The notes under the pieces were generated by a model that worked only from the letters and a program-made list of their open reading frames with translations, ran no database searches and had not been told where the DNA came from. From Epiperipatus broadwayi (taxonomy: Eukaryota; Onychophora; Udeonychophora; Euonychophora; Peripatidae), in assembly GCA_028023455.1 (NCBI GenBank), contig JAQFVV010006309.1:2705482-2769481 (forward strand): 64,000 nt of DNA, given 5' to 3'. The number at the start of each line of letters is the position of its first letter. Position 1 is the first letter of the stretch. Of the stretch, positions 38,234 through 56,766 are shown piece after piece. Position numbers and translations under genes: made by a program.

Positions 38234-40357
38234 CCACTACAATCATTAACCAGTATTTATTAAATTAAAATAATATATATATTATTTTAGATATAAACTT
38301 AAAATTTACAAAAATTTAAATATATTTATTATATTCTCTACATACATGCATGACAATCTCTTTTTTACATGAAAGCAATAAGCAATAAAATGTCATATGA
38401 TCCCAGCTCATGCAGTGCGTTTCTGTCCATATATATAATATTTAACATAACCTTGAATAATCAATGTATGCTAAATGATACTTTGAATAAATTTTCATCC
38501 AATGTCATATTATTCACATATTATTTTATAGCTTATGCCTTTTATTGTGTAAGCTGTTGGTTTCTTACTAATTTTTCTTAAAAAAAGGAGGTACCTAAAG
38601 TTAGTAAAAATCTAAGGTCACAATAATCTATAGATACTTATGTAATGTCATATTTATTTCATTATATAAGCAACTTAAATGGATTCAAAGCATTAAAATG
38701 TTTTTGAATTTTTAACTGGTAACTTGATACTAAAGAAAAGGAGTAAGGGGTGACTGCTAGAATCTTTAAAGCTCTATTGGAATTAAAGAATACACATGCA
38801 TTAAATCCAGATCTAAAACTCCTTACTGCTGATGTCATTATTTATAAATTAATCAAGGGATATTATTGCCTTTTCAAGCTTAAATAAAGGATTTTCTTTT
38901 TTATAGCGTCTTAATTATTTTTACAAATCTTAAATGTTAAATCTGTGAGCCACAGACTTAAAAAAAATTATACATGTCATGAATCTAATATAGAGAAATT
39001 GATGATAATAAAATTGCTAATAGCATGATACATTATTTCAAAATATTGTATTGGTTTCGTGAAATGTAAAAAGGTTAATTAGCAATAATAAAATTTTATG
39101 ATATACATAAGAGAGTCAGTACTATTATGATTAACTATACTTATCAGTATTCAATTATAAGGGAATTTATATGCAGTTTGAAAAAGTGATTTAGGAAATT
39201 TGAAATCAAATTGAATGTAACACAGTTCAGTAGTTCACATCAGTATTGTTTTTATTTTTGCTATAAGCTTATAATAGAATTCTTACTTTTAGGAAATTAA
39301 AATGTAAATGTAGGGTATTAAAATTGAAAAAGAAAAATAAAGAAATAGTATGATTCATATGTCAGACTATGTCATATTAACACAATCTATGATCAGCAAT
39401 ATTCAGATAAGATTAGTCTGATGATGGAAAAAGTAAAAACCTTTAAAAATCATGTTTTTATTCTTTGATATATATAAAACCTGCTTTCATAATTATTTAT
39501 ATACTCCAATTTTATTAGATACCTTTTGTTTAGTATTATTTAAAGTAGTATTCTAAATTTTTTGCTATTATATCATTCCACTTCAAATTGTATTTTATTC
39601 TTAATAGCATTTAACTTCTAGATTCAAATTAAACACAATTAGGTTTATGATAATTTAACAGATGTTATTGCTGAAATATTAAATATATGGAAATTTCTAT
39701 TGTTTTTATTTTATAAAATTCACACTTAGATGATAATAGACAGTAACCAATAAAAATTGTATACTGTCAATGCTTTTAGCATTAAGAAGAGGATACTTCT
39801 TTAAATGCAGCTCCATTTTTTATAGAGTCAAAGTGATTACAGTAACTATATACATGTTCGATGCAAAAAGGATCTACAGCTTATAATTTTCATTAATCAC
39901 TGTTACAACAATTTTTCTAAAATAAAAATAATAGAAATTTCCATATATTCAAAATTATATTTAATATATTGTACTGGTCACCTCTATCTTCTTTTGATCA
40001 CTGAGGGCATCACTAGGCCAGTACTGACCTAGAAAATTTAATTTACTGTGATGCAAAAATTGATGAATGCTACCAGCTTCACCCAAGAAGAGAAAGAAAT
40101 CTTACATTATTCAGACCAGTGAGAAAAGAATAGAGACAAACATCGGTCAAGATAATTTAAATAACTTCATAATTTATTAAAATAAAAATAAAAATAAAAT
40201 CTCAAGCAAATGAAAATGTAAGGTTTGACCTATATTTCTACAGCATACTTATCAGAGAGTGTATATGAGTTTTGAAACATTGAATACCCTGGTAGATAAA
40301 TTCTCACCTATAATTTAAAAAGAGGGATTTATAATATGAAAAACAAAATTTTCCCAG
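38234..40357. other. A+T-rich DNA without a gene
   Basis: No protein-like frame or paired terminal repeats. Slightly less A+T-rich at 39975-40300. Confidence 0.45.
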
Positions 40358-41303
40358 ATGTAATTAGTTTTAAAAGATTTTGGTTGATAAAGAAAAAGTA
40401 AAACTAACAATTGAATTAATTAAAAAATTATGTAAACTATCGATGAGATAGTAGATTAATCTAAGCAAAAGATTAAATAACAAGGAATGTAAAAATCAAT
40501 TAGATTAATGAAATGTGAAAATAATTAAAAAACAAACTTAAGTTACCATCAAAATTAAATATAATGATAAGGAATTAAAACAATGAGAGAGAAGGGTAAA
40601 TATAATCACTATGGTCTATTGTTATTTAGTCAGGGCTGCAGTCTGTAATTCAGTTGAGTCTGTGATCTGTAATTCATTCTGCTCTTAAGTCTGTAAATCA
40701 GACTACACTTGCAATCTGTTAGATCATTCTGCTCTTCAATCTGTAATTCAGTTCAGTCTGAGTTCAGTTCAAGTTTCTGCCTTCATTTTGTGATTAAACT
40801 AGTCTGGTATTCATTCTGTTATTGATTCAGTTTGGATTATTATTATTCAGTTCAGACAGAATGCAGACTTGGAGCATTTTATTAACAATCCAAATAACCA
40901 GAGATCCAGATATTTGGAAAACTGTAAATGCAGTAATAAGTCAATCAATTACTGCAGTCCACATTGATGCAAAATCATCAGAACTAGCAACATCTGTTGC
41001 TAGACTATCTTTAGGAGTGTTTGACAACTTCATGCCCTATCTCTTAGCAAAATCAACTATAGTCACCTGGAGTCAATGTTTGGAACAAATCCTAAGCCAT
41101 AAAGGAGACACTACCACATACTCTATCCCATTGTTGAGCCAAAGAAATTCTGGAACCATTGATGAAGATCAAAAAGTCAATTGTTTGGAAATTCAACAAA
41201 TAAAAACCTAGGTAAAGATATTTTTAAATAATGGTCTATAGACACTTTATATTTATTTTAAATGAATGTTAATTAATGAAGGACTATCATAATTTAGCCT
41301 GAG

Positions 41304-41310
<7 letters not shown>
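40358..41310 (+). repeat. Dispersed ~950-bp repeat, copy A
   Basis: Collinear with 47675-48634 in the same orientation, from 'atgtaattagttttaaaaga' to 'tttagcctgagtaat'. The first third is A+T-rich. The middle has repeated 'ctgtaattcag' words (40650-40780) and the last third is less A+T-rich, with a 129-codon frame (40822-41211) that is not kept open in copy B. It could be an LTR or the 3' part of an unknown element. I see no terminal inverted repeats and cannot classify it. Confidence 0.75.
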
Positions 41311-41346
<36 letters not shown>

Positions 41347-41351
41347 TATTA

Positions 41352-41384
<33 letters not shown>
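41311..41384. repeat. (TA)n tracts
   Basis: Two TA runs (41311-41345 and 41355-41384) separated by 'ctattactc', at the same point where copy B of the neighbouring repeat ends. Confidence 0.9.
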
Positions 41385-41387
<3 letters not shown>

Positions 41388-44300
41388 AATAGTATGTGAA
41401 TAAGACATATCATATTTATATATACGTAATCATATGATTGGATGACAATTGTAATGGAAAATATATTAAATCAATATGAATAAAGAAAGATGAATTTAAA
41501 CATTGGTAATCAATGTAGCATGTCACATGTGCCATAGTAAAAGATGATATGGCCTAAATTATTGAGCAGCATTTGTAATGGAAAATACAAGTTGTAACTC
41601 TATATATATATATAATCAACAATCATTAATTGACCAAGACTCATGATGATACAATATTTACAATGGAATACGTTATCTTTTAAATTATTTGGACTGTAAA
41701 TTCAATCCATAAATTGCACCATTTATAATGGATAGACAATATTAGAAATAAAGAAAAGATTTGGATAAGATTTACCTATGGTTGCACCCATAAATTAATC
41801 AGGTTTCATAGTAACTTGTCAACTATAATAAAATGCATGTACCATGCAAGAAGAAATAATATGAAGATAATAAATGTAATACCTATTTAATAGCATGTTA
41901 TACATATATTAAGATAAAATAAATTGCCTCAAAATAAATATATTAAATTATAATATTACTATGGCTAACCATATCACAAACTTAATAATATTGAGCATTG
42001 ACTGGAATATATTGCTAATTAGTTCTCAGGGTTAATTTAACTTATGATTAATTATATACTAAATATATTTCGGAACAAAAGGAATTTTATTGAATCCAAT
42101 TGTTTAATACTTTCATATCGGCTAGCTTGTAGAACTGATGTACTAAAAATAGAGAAAAAGAAAATTAATAAATCTCAAATAAAACTCAAAATCATTTTTT
42201 TATATAAAATAACTGATATAGCTTTATTTCAACATTGCAACTTTAGATTTATAATAGGATACATATACATATATAGATATTTGGGAAACATAAGAATAGT
42301 TTTACTTTGCAAATACTTAATTTTTTTAAAAATGTAAATTAAGTATAGAGTTTAACAATAACACTTATAATTTGCAATTTATATTTACATAGGAACTGTA
42401 CAAACTATTATGAAATTGGATAAATATACAAATAAATAAACAAATTGAAGATATCTTGTTGCATTAATGATCTAAGTTATAAATGTATTTCTTTAATACA
42501 TTTTTTTAATACTACTTTAATAGTAATAGTAAAATGACTAAATGACTGAATTAAGTAAATATTAAATGGATTCAATGAATGAGGCATTTATCAAAAGTCA
42601 CTTATACACATATAAGTTATAAATTCATTGTCCATATAATGTAAATCATCTAAATAAACGTTTAAAAATAACTAAGTGATTTACATTTACATTAGAAAAG
42701 TTTTAGATGATTACAGCATATACATAACATGTGTGGATTATACTAACCGGCCATATGCTTATTAATTCAAACATTTATAATTACTAAATATTGTTGGTTG
42801 GTTTGTAAATGATTACAAATCATGATAACACAAAACACAGACATTCTTATACTTTAAAGCACTAACATAATTGAGTGCACCCTAAAGGAATCACATCCTT
42901 TAAGCAAACTTATCTTGACATTGCATACTAAAATACAAGCATCTTCACCTACTATGGTGGAAAATTTAAATTAAATCTCATGAGTGATAAATCCAAAAGA
43001 GGACTCTATAATGCAATTAGCATAAACATATCAAAAGCATGGTGGCTTCCAAGATAACACCTACATTTGAGGCAAAAGAGGATGCCTGGACCTTTATGTC
43101 TCAGTGCACCAGGAAAATATATGGAGAGGCTCACCGAAAACAACAACACTAGGTATCTAGAAATATGTGATTACCATCACTGGAAATATAAGCACTATCA
43201 CTCATGGATATCTAATAGGAATTGGGGAATTTATCCACTCTATCCGGTAACAATACTAACTGTAATAAATAAGGCCTGATATACCAAGGCTATTCTACAC
43301 CGAACAATACCAAGATAAAAACTTCACAATAATGGACTAAAGTTATAACTATAATTTTAACCTCAATAAATAATAAGTAATGTCTGCACCAACAAATAAG
43401 TTTAAAATCAACTGACTTACATATAATTAAAGATAATGACTAGCATATGAAATATTGGCACGAATATATATAATGCACACAAGTATGAAATCTTAAATGT
43501 TTTAATATTATAAGATTTAATGGATATGAATAAATGTAATCAGGTTGTTAAAATATTAATTGAAGAACTAAGATAATTATTAAACAATGACATTACTTGT
43601 AAATACAGTTCTATAAATCTGTACACCTATACAATTCCTGTGTATTGAAATATAATTTATTGCTTTTTAATTTAAATTGACAAATAAATTTTATCATTTA
43701 CTACACTTGAATGCCAATAGCAAAATAATAAAAATAAATATTATATATATTTATAATAACACATATTCCCATAGTTTAAGTTATAAATGTCTTTAAAATA
43801 AATAAACAAACATATATACTAAAAACGACTTTCATCATTCTTAAAATTTTACTATTGAAAATTAATTTGTAGGTTAGTTTGAACATTTTAATTATATATT
43901 CCTTTACAAAGATATATTACATGTTGCATAAAATCAAAAAAAAATAAATAAACAATATAAAGAAAAATAAGATATAGTTTTTTTCTTTACCTTATATTTG
44001 CACTAGTGTTTAATCATTAAAAAATCAGCTAGTTATCTCCAGAATTTTTTTATTCATCCTACGATGGCTTAACACCAATATGTACATATTGTAAATAGAT
44101 TAAGAGATTTGCTTCTTGTTGTTAAAACCATTAATGTTAATTATTTCCTGGATACTCCATTATATATACATGATGAACTTGAATATTATTTTTGAATCAC
44201 TAAGTAATTTGGAAGTTATAATAGAATGGATCTATGATAGCTGTTTTTTTTAAAAAACTTTTTGAAGAACGCCGGTTTACTTTTGAAGTTTTATGTTTTA

Positions 44301-44746
44301 CCAAAGTTTACAATGTTGATTAATGAACAAGTAGGAAGGGCAAATGCCCAAATGATAAAGTTGTACTTAGCACATTGTTTTTTAGTAGAAATCCTTAATC
44401 CAAATAATTCTTTTTAAAGAAATTTATAAGAGCAATTTGAAGAAAAATGATGAACAAAAATAATGTCTTTTTTTTAAAAAAAAATTTTCATCACCTGCCC
44501 GTCTGATTCCCCCCTTTCATAAATCATGTGCTGATTCAATAATAACCTTTAACACTTTTGTTTAGCAATTTAAAATTTTTTTAAAATAAAAAAATAAATA
44601 ATTTCAATAAAAAAAAATACATATATATATATTATATTGAAAGATTTACATTATAATTCACAAACCAAATAAATATTCAAACAATCAGAATAATACTACT
44701 ATATTTTTTTGTAAAAAATTGTTTATAAACTTCTCATCAATTAAAT
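41385..44746. other. A+T-rich DNA without a supported gene
   Basis: 42840-43320 is less A+T-rich and may be a transposon remnant ('ctatggtggaaaattt', 'ggataccaaggc'-like words), but nothing can be named. Frames at 42044-42337 and 43067-43279 have no motif. Confidence 0.4.
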
Positions 44747-44840
44747 AATATCAATACTTATGCGCTTATAACACTAAAATAAAGAAGTTATATGTTATTA
44801 AATTTATTTTAGCATTATAAGCGCATAAGTATTGATATTA
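44747..44840. mobile_element. Short foldback
   Basis: 'taatatcaatacttatgcgc' and the following bases pair with 'gcgcataagtattgatatta' at the other end; arms about 38 bases. Confidence 0.6.
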
Positions 44841-45562
44841 TATTTTTTTATAATTTTTTTAAAATAAAGGTACAATATCCTTACATTTAGCAATTTAAAT
44901 ATTATTGCCAATGATTATTTCTTTATACACACATTCATAATTATATACATATATTTTGCCATTATAATGAGTATCTCAAAACAAAGCATATATCATAATA
45001 ATTAAATAAACCTGAACTAAATAACAATAAAACTATTACAAACAATACACTAACAACTTATTTACAAATCCTTAAGTAAAACTATATCAAAGACATTTTT
45101 TTAAAACCATACTATAGCTTCAAAAAGTAAGGATGGACTTTCTATCCTGTACAATATATATATAGTTGATAAAGACTACAAAGAGTATAGTCGAAAGTAC
45201 TTCTAAAAGAATATAATTTATATAAATTGTACTGTATTTTGATGTACATATTGATTTGTATATTACATATATTGTGAAATGAATACAGATATCAAACTTT
45301 ATTTATTACATATATATATTATAAATTTCAATATTATCTTGTTATATTATATTAAATATGTGTGTGTTTGAATAAATAATGTTTGCTTAAATATTATTTG
45401 TTTTATTCTCTCTCTCTTGCCAATGCATCACTATAAATTTAAGGGTATATTTATTTTTATGGGTTAAGTTAAATGTGTTGGACACTGGTTAAGAGTATAA
45501 GGTAGCCATGGGATATTTCAGGTGCTGGATTGTGTGCCTGTTGTCTGAAGTGTGCTAGCTAC

Positions 45563-45790
45563 ATAATTTATGGTAGTCTGGTGCCTGAGGTTGATATGCA
45601 AAACAAGTAAAATGCTTTGGATGGCAGGGGTTTGAGTCCAGCAGTCAAGATGGGCCATGGTCTGGAAATGAGATCATGTTATGCTTTGCATAACTCAATC
45701 TGACAATGGGTATCACTGATGACTATACTATCAGTAAAATTCTTTCCTCTGTTTGAAGGGTCAGTCCATCCCCATAGTATTAAAGTAAAT
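45563..45790 (+). mobile_element. Candidate tRNA-derived SINE
   Basis: An A box-like TGGTAGTCTGG (45571-45581) and a B box-like GGTTTGAGTCC (45629-45639) are followed by a non-tRNA body with 'gtcagtccatcccc'. The 58-base box spacing is longer than in a normal tRNA. No target duplication or A-tail was found, and no second copy in the window. Confidence 0.35.
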
Positions 45791-45821
45791 GTTAAACTTA
45801 TTAAAGTTTAGATTCCAAATA

Positions 45822-45915
45822 TTTGTATTGAAACCTCGTTAATATGGCAATTATTCACAAGAACCTGGTTTAAATGGTACCCAATGTGGGGCTGAAGTGC
45901 CATAAATTGATCCAA
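45822..45915. mobile_element. Possible pogo/Tigger-type terminus
   Basis: 'gaaacctcgttaatatggca' followed by 'aacctggtttaaatgg' resembles terminal sequences of pogo-like elements (ACCTCGTTAATACGG). No opposite end was found. Confidence 0.25.
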
Positions 45916-47674
45916 CATAATCAAAATTAAAATAATCATATTTAACATTTAAAAAAAATTGAAACTAAAAATGAAGATAAATGCTAAATTGTGTAATAAT
46001 AAAAGTTAAAATAAACACAAAATTGCATAGTAATAAAAAATTGAAGTCAGTGAGCAGTGTGAGAAGAGAAATAGTCTAAGGCAAACAAGTTATAACAAAA
46101 TAAGTAATAATAATTAAAAATAATATAAAAAAAAGTATGTTATTGTAAATAAAAAGGAGAGAAACAGAAAAAAACAGCCAGAGAGTTAAATAAATTTATT
46201 ATTGGATTGTTTATAGTCAGATGGGTATTAGAGAAGACTGGTGGGTCAAAATTCAATTTAAAATATTTAAAAATAACATTAAACAAAATGTTTTTTGACA
46301 GTTAATAATGAAAAGAATGCAAAATAGAGTTAAATAAATAAAATGTTTGGTTTTGAGAGTTAATAATATAAAAGAAATAGAGTTGGATAAATGCATTAAA
46401 ATAATATTTTTATATTTAGAGTAAATAAATACAAGTAGAATGAGAATTTTATTATTTAAAGTAAAATAATAAAGTTTTAGCATAAATATATGGTAATAAA
46501 ATAGTCTTAAGGTTATAGCCTTAATAAATATTACTTTATAATAAAATAAAAATGTTGTAAAGTAATGTAAGTGTAGATTGTGTGTAGGCTAATAGTCATG
46601 GAGGGGGAGAAGTGCAGATAAAGATTGATAAAGTATTAAATGTAGGCTGTCACTATGTAAACTTAAGACTCATAATGGGATTAATGGGAGGGATCATCCA
46701 TTAGAATGAGGTTCCAGTAGAAAGATTTTGGACTTACCAATATGCTGGAAGTTCTCCCAGTTCCTTATCTAAAAAAGTATGCATCCTGGAAAATAGATCC
46801 AGATAAGCCATGAATCAGTTCATTGGTAGAAAAATTACCAACATCATATAGTAATAAATCTCATTTAAGCATAAGCCAAATGGTCAGTGGATGAATATTG
46901 TCATTCATAGTGACCCCATATTTTTAGGATGCAGGCCCATTGTGGAAAGTCATGGGCTCATTCAACTCACTGGTAGAGAAATTCCAGCATAGTAATAAAG
47001 TTAAAGTATTTTTATTGTGTAAGTTGGATATAACCCAAAGGTGTTCTGCCATTTGCAGCATGCACTCTCTTCTTATATATTGGAAAATACATGTTGTCTC
47101 ATGGTCAATCACATATGACATAATCATTGCCAATCAATGTAGATTATGGCTGGAGGGCAGAGCAGTACAAGAAAGGTCACCTATAATTTTTGCTAATCTG
47201 TATGCAATTGGACAATTATTTGGTAGAAAAATATTAAGTAAATAAATAAATAAAAATGAAAAAATCAAATGGTAAAGCAAGAAAACAATGTTAGAGCTAA
47301 AATGGGTCAAATTGACACATTTTACCTCTCAAATAGAGGGGTATGTGATGTAACACTCGCAAGAGATATATGTATAAAACTATGTATATAGCATTACATG
47401 TTTATAATTTAAAAATAAATGATTAAATTATTAATAGAAACAAAAATAGAAAAGGATGTAATATGTTTTTAGAGTAGTTTTCTTTTGTTTAAAATAAAAT
47501 TTTATAAAAATCAAAAAAAATATTACATTATATTTTCTTTTAGTATTGAGAGGGCTGGGAGGGGGGTAACCTAAAATCAAAAGATTTTAAAAACTCTCTC
47601 CTCTCTCCTTTTAAAAAAGATATAAACATGAAAAATCAGAATAAAATTTTGTTTGTAAAAGAAAACTTTTGCAA
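45916..47674. other. A+T-rich DNA without a supported gene
   Basis: 46680-47230 is less A+T-rich, with a repeated 'ggtagaaaaatta' / 'ggtagagaaatt' word, perhaps a decayed transposon. The opposed 46924-47133 and 46940-47245 frames lack motifs. Confidence 0.4.
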
Positions 47675-48634
47675 ATGTAATTAGTTTTAAAAGATTAGTG
47701 GCTGATAAAGAAAAAGTAAAACTAACAATTGAATTAATTAAAAAACTATGTAAACTATTGATGAGATAGTAGATTAATATAAGCAAAAGATTAGGTAACA
47801 TGGAATGTAAAAATCAATTAGATTAATGAAATGTGAAAATAATTAAAAAACAGACTTACATTAAAAATTAAAAATAATGATAAGGAATTAAAACAATAGG
47901 AGAGAAGGATATATAAAGTCACTATGGCCTATTGTTATTTAATCAGGGCTGCAATCTATAATTCAGTCAGGTCTGTGATCTGTAATTCATTTTACTCTTA
48001 AGTCTATAAATCAGTTGAAGCTGCAAACTGCACGATCATTTCACTCTTCAATCTGTAATTCAGTTTGGTCCAATTTCAATTTATGTTCTCACCTTCATTT
48101 TATGATTAAACTAGTCCAGTCTTCATTCCATTATTGATTCAGTTTGGATTATTATTATTTGGTTCAGACAGAATGCATATTCAGAGCTTTCCATTGATAA
48201 TCCAAGTAACCAGAGATCCAGATATTCAGAAACTGTGCACACAGTAGTAAGTCAGTCAATTACTGCTGTAGTCCACATCAATGCAAAAGCTGCAGAACTA
48301 GCAATATCCATTACTAGACAATCTTTAGGAGTGTTTGAGAATTCATGCCCTAGTTCTCAGCAAAATCAACTATACTCACCAGGAACCAATGCCTGGATCA
48401 AATGCCTAATTCCTAAAGGAGATGCCACCACATTCTCTCTATCCCATTACTGAGCCAAAGAAATGAAGACAAACCCTGGAACCATCGATGGAGATCAAAA
48501 AGCCAATTGGTTGGAAAATTCACACAAATGAAAACCTAGGTAAAGATATTTTTAAATAATGGTCTATAGACACTTTATATTTATTTTAAATGAACTTTTA
48601 TTTATGATGGACTATCATAATTTAGCCTGAGTAA
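47675..48634 (+). repeat. Dispersed ~950-bp repeat, copy B
   Basis: Matches copy A (40358-41310) along its length with scattered substitutions and small indels. Its frame is broken relative to copy A, which argues against a conserved protein. It ends at 'gagtaat', where the foldback fragment at 48635 begins. Confidence 0.75.
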
Positions 48635-52899
<4,265 letters not shown>

Positions 52900-54850
52900 T
52901 ATAAATGATTGTTATCAATGAACTTTTTTGTCAAGATCTTTTGAATGAAAGTTCATTTTCTTGAAGCTTGGCTGATGCAGTTATGCAGCCCTCTATGGTC
53001 CTATTCTAATGAGAATGTCTGGAACATAGTCTTTCATGTATATAGCTGGACTGTGAAGCAGATGAAATATCTGAGATAATTGTTAATATTACCTACCATG
53101 GTTGTGGTAGCCTATAGGTTGCCATGCTCTCTAGTGACCAAATGGCCACAAAAATGTTCAAGGGTGAAAACTATGTTATCTCATGATTTTAGCTGTGCAA
53201 TTTGTTTATAAATGTAGATGGATGCCTCCCTGTGTTGATGCATAACAAGAAGGTATAATGCATGCACTAGAAAGCAAATAGGATAAACATAGTTTCATGC
53301 ATGAGTTATATGGTGAATGGAAGTAGCAGACCACCTGAGTTAAATCTAATTTGCCATGTGGAATTTAGCCCTTGGCAGTCATTGTGAAAGTGTTGATGAG
53401 TCTCATTTGATTTGTGTCATAGCTCACAAAATGGATCAACATTTGGGTACAAATTATGATACAGCAAAAAAAGGATGGTTGAAGCACGTGCAGGTTGAGT
53501 CTGACCAGGAAGTCAAAAAAGTATGGTTCTAATCCCCTTTTTAAATATAGTGGAAAAGATGACTGTTATTAATGCCCAGAATGGGGAGTGAGTATGAAGT
53601 AGTCATTTTCAGACTATGGATAAAGCAGTGTATATGTTTAATAGGAGGTGTACTTGGAATCATGGGAGAAGCTAATCTGCTTGGTGATATCTAGGATTGG
53701 GTGAATGAGATCATGTTGAGGAGGTGGTTTAACTGTAGGCATTACTTTCAGCAGGCACTGTATAGTTTAGAACTGGATTAAAGCTGATATTAATAGCTTT
53801 CTAGGTGTAGAACACCCAATTGCTATGCAGGCCTATACCATTGAGCAGGGGTTGTTGTTTGAGCTATTTTGTAGAGATTGATACAGTCTTGTGACCTCAG
53901 AATATTTTATTGCACATGGAGTTGATGGTAGAAATTAATTTCCTTGAAAATTTGATATTACAAGAGTATAGAACAGATATATTTTGGAGTAAATAGATAG
54001 ATATGCATTAATTTGGAGTATGAAATCTTGTAACTAGATATGGATTGTAAGTCTCATAACAAGATAGTCTTTGCCTAAAAGGAGTAGCCTGAGAATGGAA
54101 TGGATTTTCCTTGGAAACATAATGTTTTTGTGAAAAAAGTCTATGCAGCAGTTTTTTGGGATTAAAATGCAGTTTGTACACTACTATGTAATCATTAAGA
54201 ATGCTTTGCAATATACTGAGTTATTTCTGAAGAGATAGGAAGACATTGATGATATCCATGTAAGCTGTGCAGGGAATATATAACTGGGTGTGTGGAATTT
54301 GGATTCCAGTAATTTTGTTTTCTATTTGTTGTAAAAATTGTTTTATGTATAGTGTAAAAAGTAACAAATTAGGGATGAAGCTTGAGAGATGGACTGAGTG
54401 GAATTGAAGGATGGAGAATTTCTGCCACTAAATGTGATGTTCAATTCACAATTCAGGAGGAGGTTGGTGATCAGGTATAACTGAATCGGTGGAATGGTAT
54501 TAACAATCATTTGAATAAGTAGGTTATGATGACTGATTCTAATGCTGCTTGTTTGTTAAGCTGGACTGCATTGGGGCTGTATTTTTTTAATTTTCTTGAA
54601 TTCAGCTTAAAATTGTCACATGTATGAGTGCTTCTTGTCTGGTGGAGCAGCTCTTTTTGATAAACTGTACAGTAATAGAAGAATATATAGCTCAATTTGG
54701 TCCTTGATGACCTCAAGTATTTTAATGGCAAGTAGGCCCATGGAGATAGGCCAAAGATTGATTAGATCAGATGTAGTCAGATTTTTAGTGAAAGGCACTA
54801 CTACAATGAGGTATAAATCTTTTTACATGATATATCCTGTGAAATAGGAA
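52900..54850 (-). pseudogene. Decayed LINE reverse transcriptase
   Basis: Minus-strand frames in order: 54798-54616 has 'TTSDLINLWPISMGLLAIK', the RT box 1-2 region (usually NxRPISLxxxxYK). Then an A-box-side remnant ('NKQAALESVIITYLF'). At about 54270-54240 is 'TAYMDIINVFLSL', the catalytic box with the second Asp changed to Ile. 54211-54008 has 'VYKLHFNPKKLLHR', the usual GLxxNxxKT box. Multiple stops and frameshifts. Sequence from 52900 to 54000 is less A+T-rich and presumably the decayed C-terminus and tail, but shows no firm motif. Confidence 0.6.
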
Positions 54851-55554
54851 ATTGGTCAGATCATGAATTATTTATTTGACATTTTTTTTGTTTGATTGCA
54901 TACAATGGTGAATGAGAACTTTTCCTTCATTGTCTTAATCCAGGATAGCCCTTAGAGCAAAGAACTTACGATTATATAAAAAAAAATAGGGCCTAAAGCC
55001 AAAGTATGTTGAGCAAAACTACGTAACAATATTATTAATGCAAAAACTATTTCAAAAAAGGCATAAAACAAATATATACCAATCATAAAATTTAAATAAA
55101 CTTAACTTATTATCATATATCATTATTAAGAAGATTATATAAACAAAAATTATGACAATAGTTTGGGGTCACTTTCTTATACAACAGGTCGAAGTTTAGG
55201 CCAGGAAAAATCTGTTGGAAATGTGTTTCATCTTCAAGATAAATTAAAAACTTGCGTGACTTTTATTGATTTAATTTCTATTGTGATTTCGTTTGGAAAA
55301 ATGTTGATTTTATGGAAGTTTCTAAAATCATTAAATGCAGAAAAATAATTTATTTGACAAAATTGAAATATACATTTCAAAATTATTGAAGTGGTATAAA
55401 TATGCTTTTGAAAATAATATATATTTTTTTTTTTACAAAAAATATAAACTGATCAAGAATTGTTTTTTCTTTGCTGCAGATATGTGCACATATACATGTT
55501 ATTTCCGAATATACGTACATTTTTTAGTAAGTGAACCAGTTGTTTCAAAATTTC
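54851..55554. other. A+T-rich DNA without a gene
   Basis: No motif. The last 8 bases before the hAT element are the start of its target duplication. Confidence 0.5.
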
Positions 55555-56766
55555 CCCATCAGCAGGGCTGGCGGAAGCGGGCATGCAACGCATGCTAGGC
55601 ATGCGGGCGCTGGCAGAAGGAGGCGCCATCACTGAGAGATTAGCATCTGAAAAAGAAGGTGCCATCCCTGAGAAATTAAAACTCTACTAACAAAAATACT
55701 CACATTTGAAGAATATTATTCTCAAATGTTTATTTACAAAAATTATTGAGAGTAGATTATTGAAAATCATATGAAGTCATATTATATCTTATTAAATGAC
55801 ACACACAAGCAGGCCTGCACACAAGCTCTGCTTAATATTAAAAATATAAAACAATCAAATCTATTATTTATCATGAACAATAAACTAAACATAAAGTTTA
55901 TTATATTACAAATTTCATATTGTAATGTTTATATATATATAGTACTGCTTATAGTAAACTATAAGTAACTTTCTGCTAGCAAATATATAAATAAACACAC
56001 ACTAAAAGTATTATAAATTAGAACTTATGTATGTATATGCGTATATATATATTAGATCATGTACATAATTTTGAAATCGTAAGAAACGATTATAATATTG
56101 CAAAATAAAACATTTTCTAATTTTTTATTTAAATAATAATTTGATATAAATATTCGAACGTGTATGTAATATATATTATAGGTATAATTCCAGTAAACTT
56201 AATATAATTTTCAGTTTACTTTTTATTTTATATATTTTAATCGTTGTCAAAAGTCTATTTTTTCTGCATACTAATTAGGTTTGCAAATTAATTACATACG
56301 TTTGCTTATGATGTTTATCGCAAATTTTAAAATCTTAGTAAGAACTTGTAAACAATAATTATAATCCCAGGAAATTTTCTATTGAAATCGCAAATCAGGC
56401 CTGGCAGGCCACCTGTGTTAATTAGAAAAATATATGATAACAAAAGAAAATCTTGCCAATGGTAAAACTAAAATGTTCAATCAAGCGTAAAAAACTGGAC
56501 ACTTGAGTTATTTTAAAACCTGACCATTTTTAATGTCAATGGCTGAATATTTCCAATTTATTAGCTGCCTTTTTTAGGTAAACAAGTTAAACAACTTCTT
56601 CCCCTCGCGTATAGAGTTTTGTATTTTGGCGCAAGAAGTAATTTGTGTTGGACATCTAAATTAGCGATATATAATCTTAAGTATTAAGATACATGATGTA
56701 AATATATAAATTAGAGTCCGTATTTATTTATTTATTACATTTGAAAATTATTTTAAAGTGGCATTC

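Noticed and set aside
42044-42337. 97-codon open frame
   Set aside because: Rich in I, K, N, F, Y as expected from A+T-rich DNA; no motif.
46924-47245. Two opposed frames of 69 and 101 codons
   Set aside because: No motif and no splice context; the region looks like decayed repeat DNA.
54620-54847. Plus-strand 75-codon frame
   Set aside because: Shadow of the minus-strand LINE remnant, which shows conserved RT boxes.
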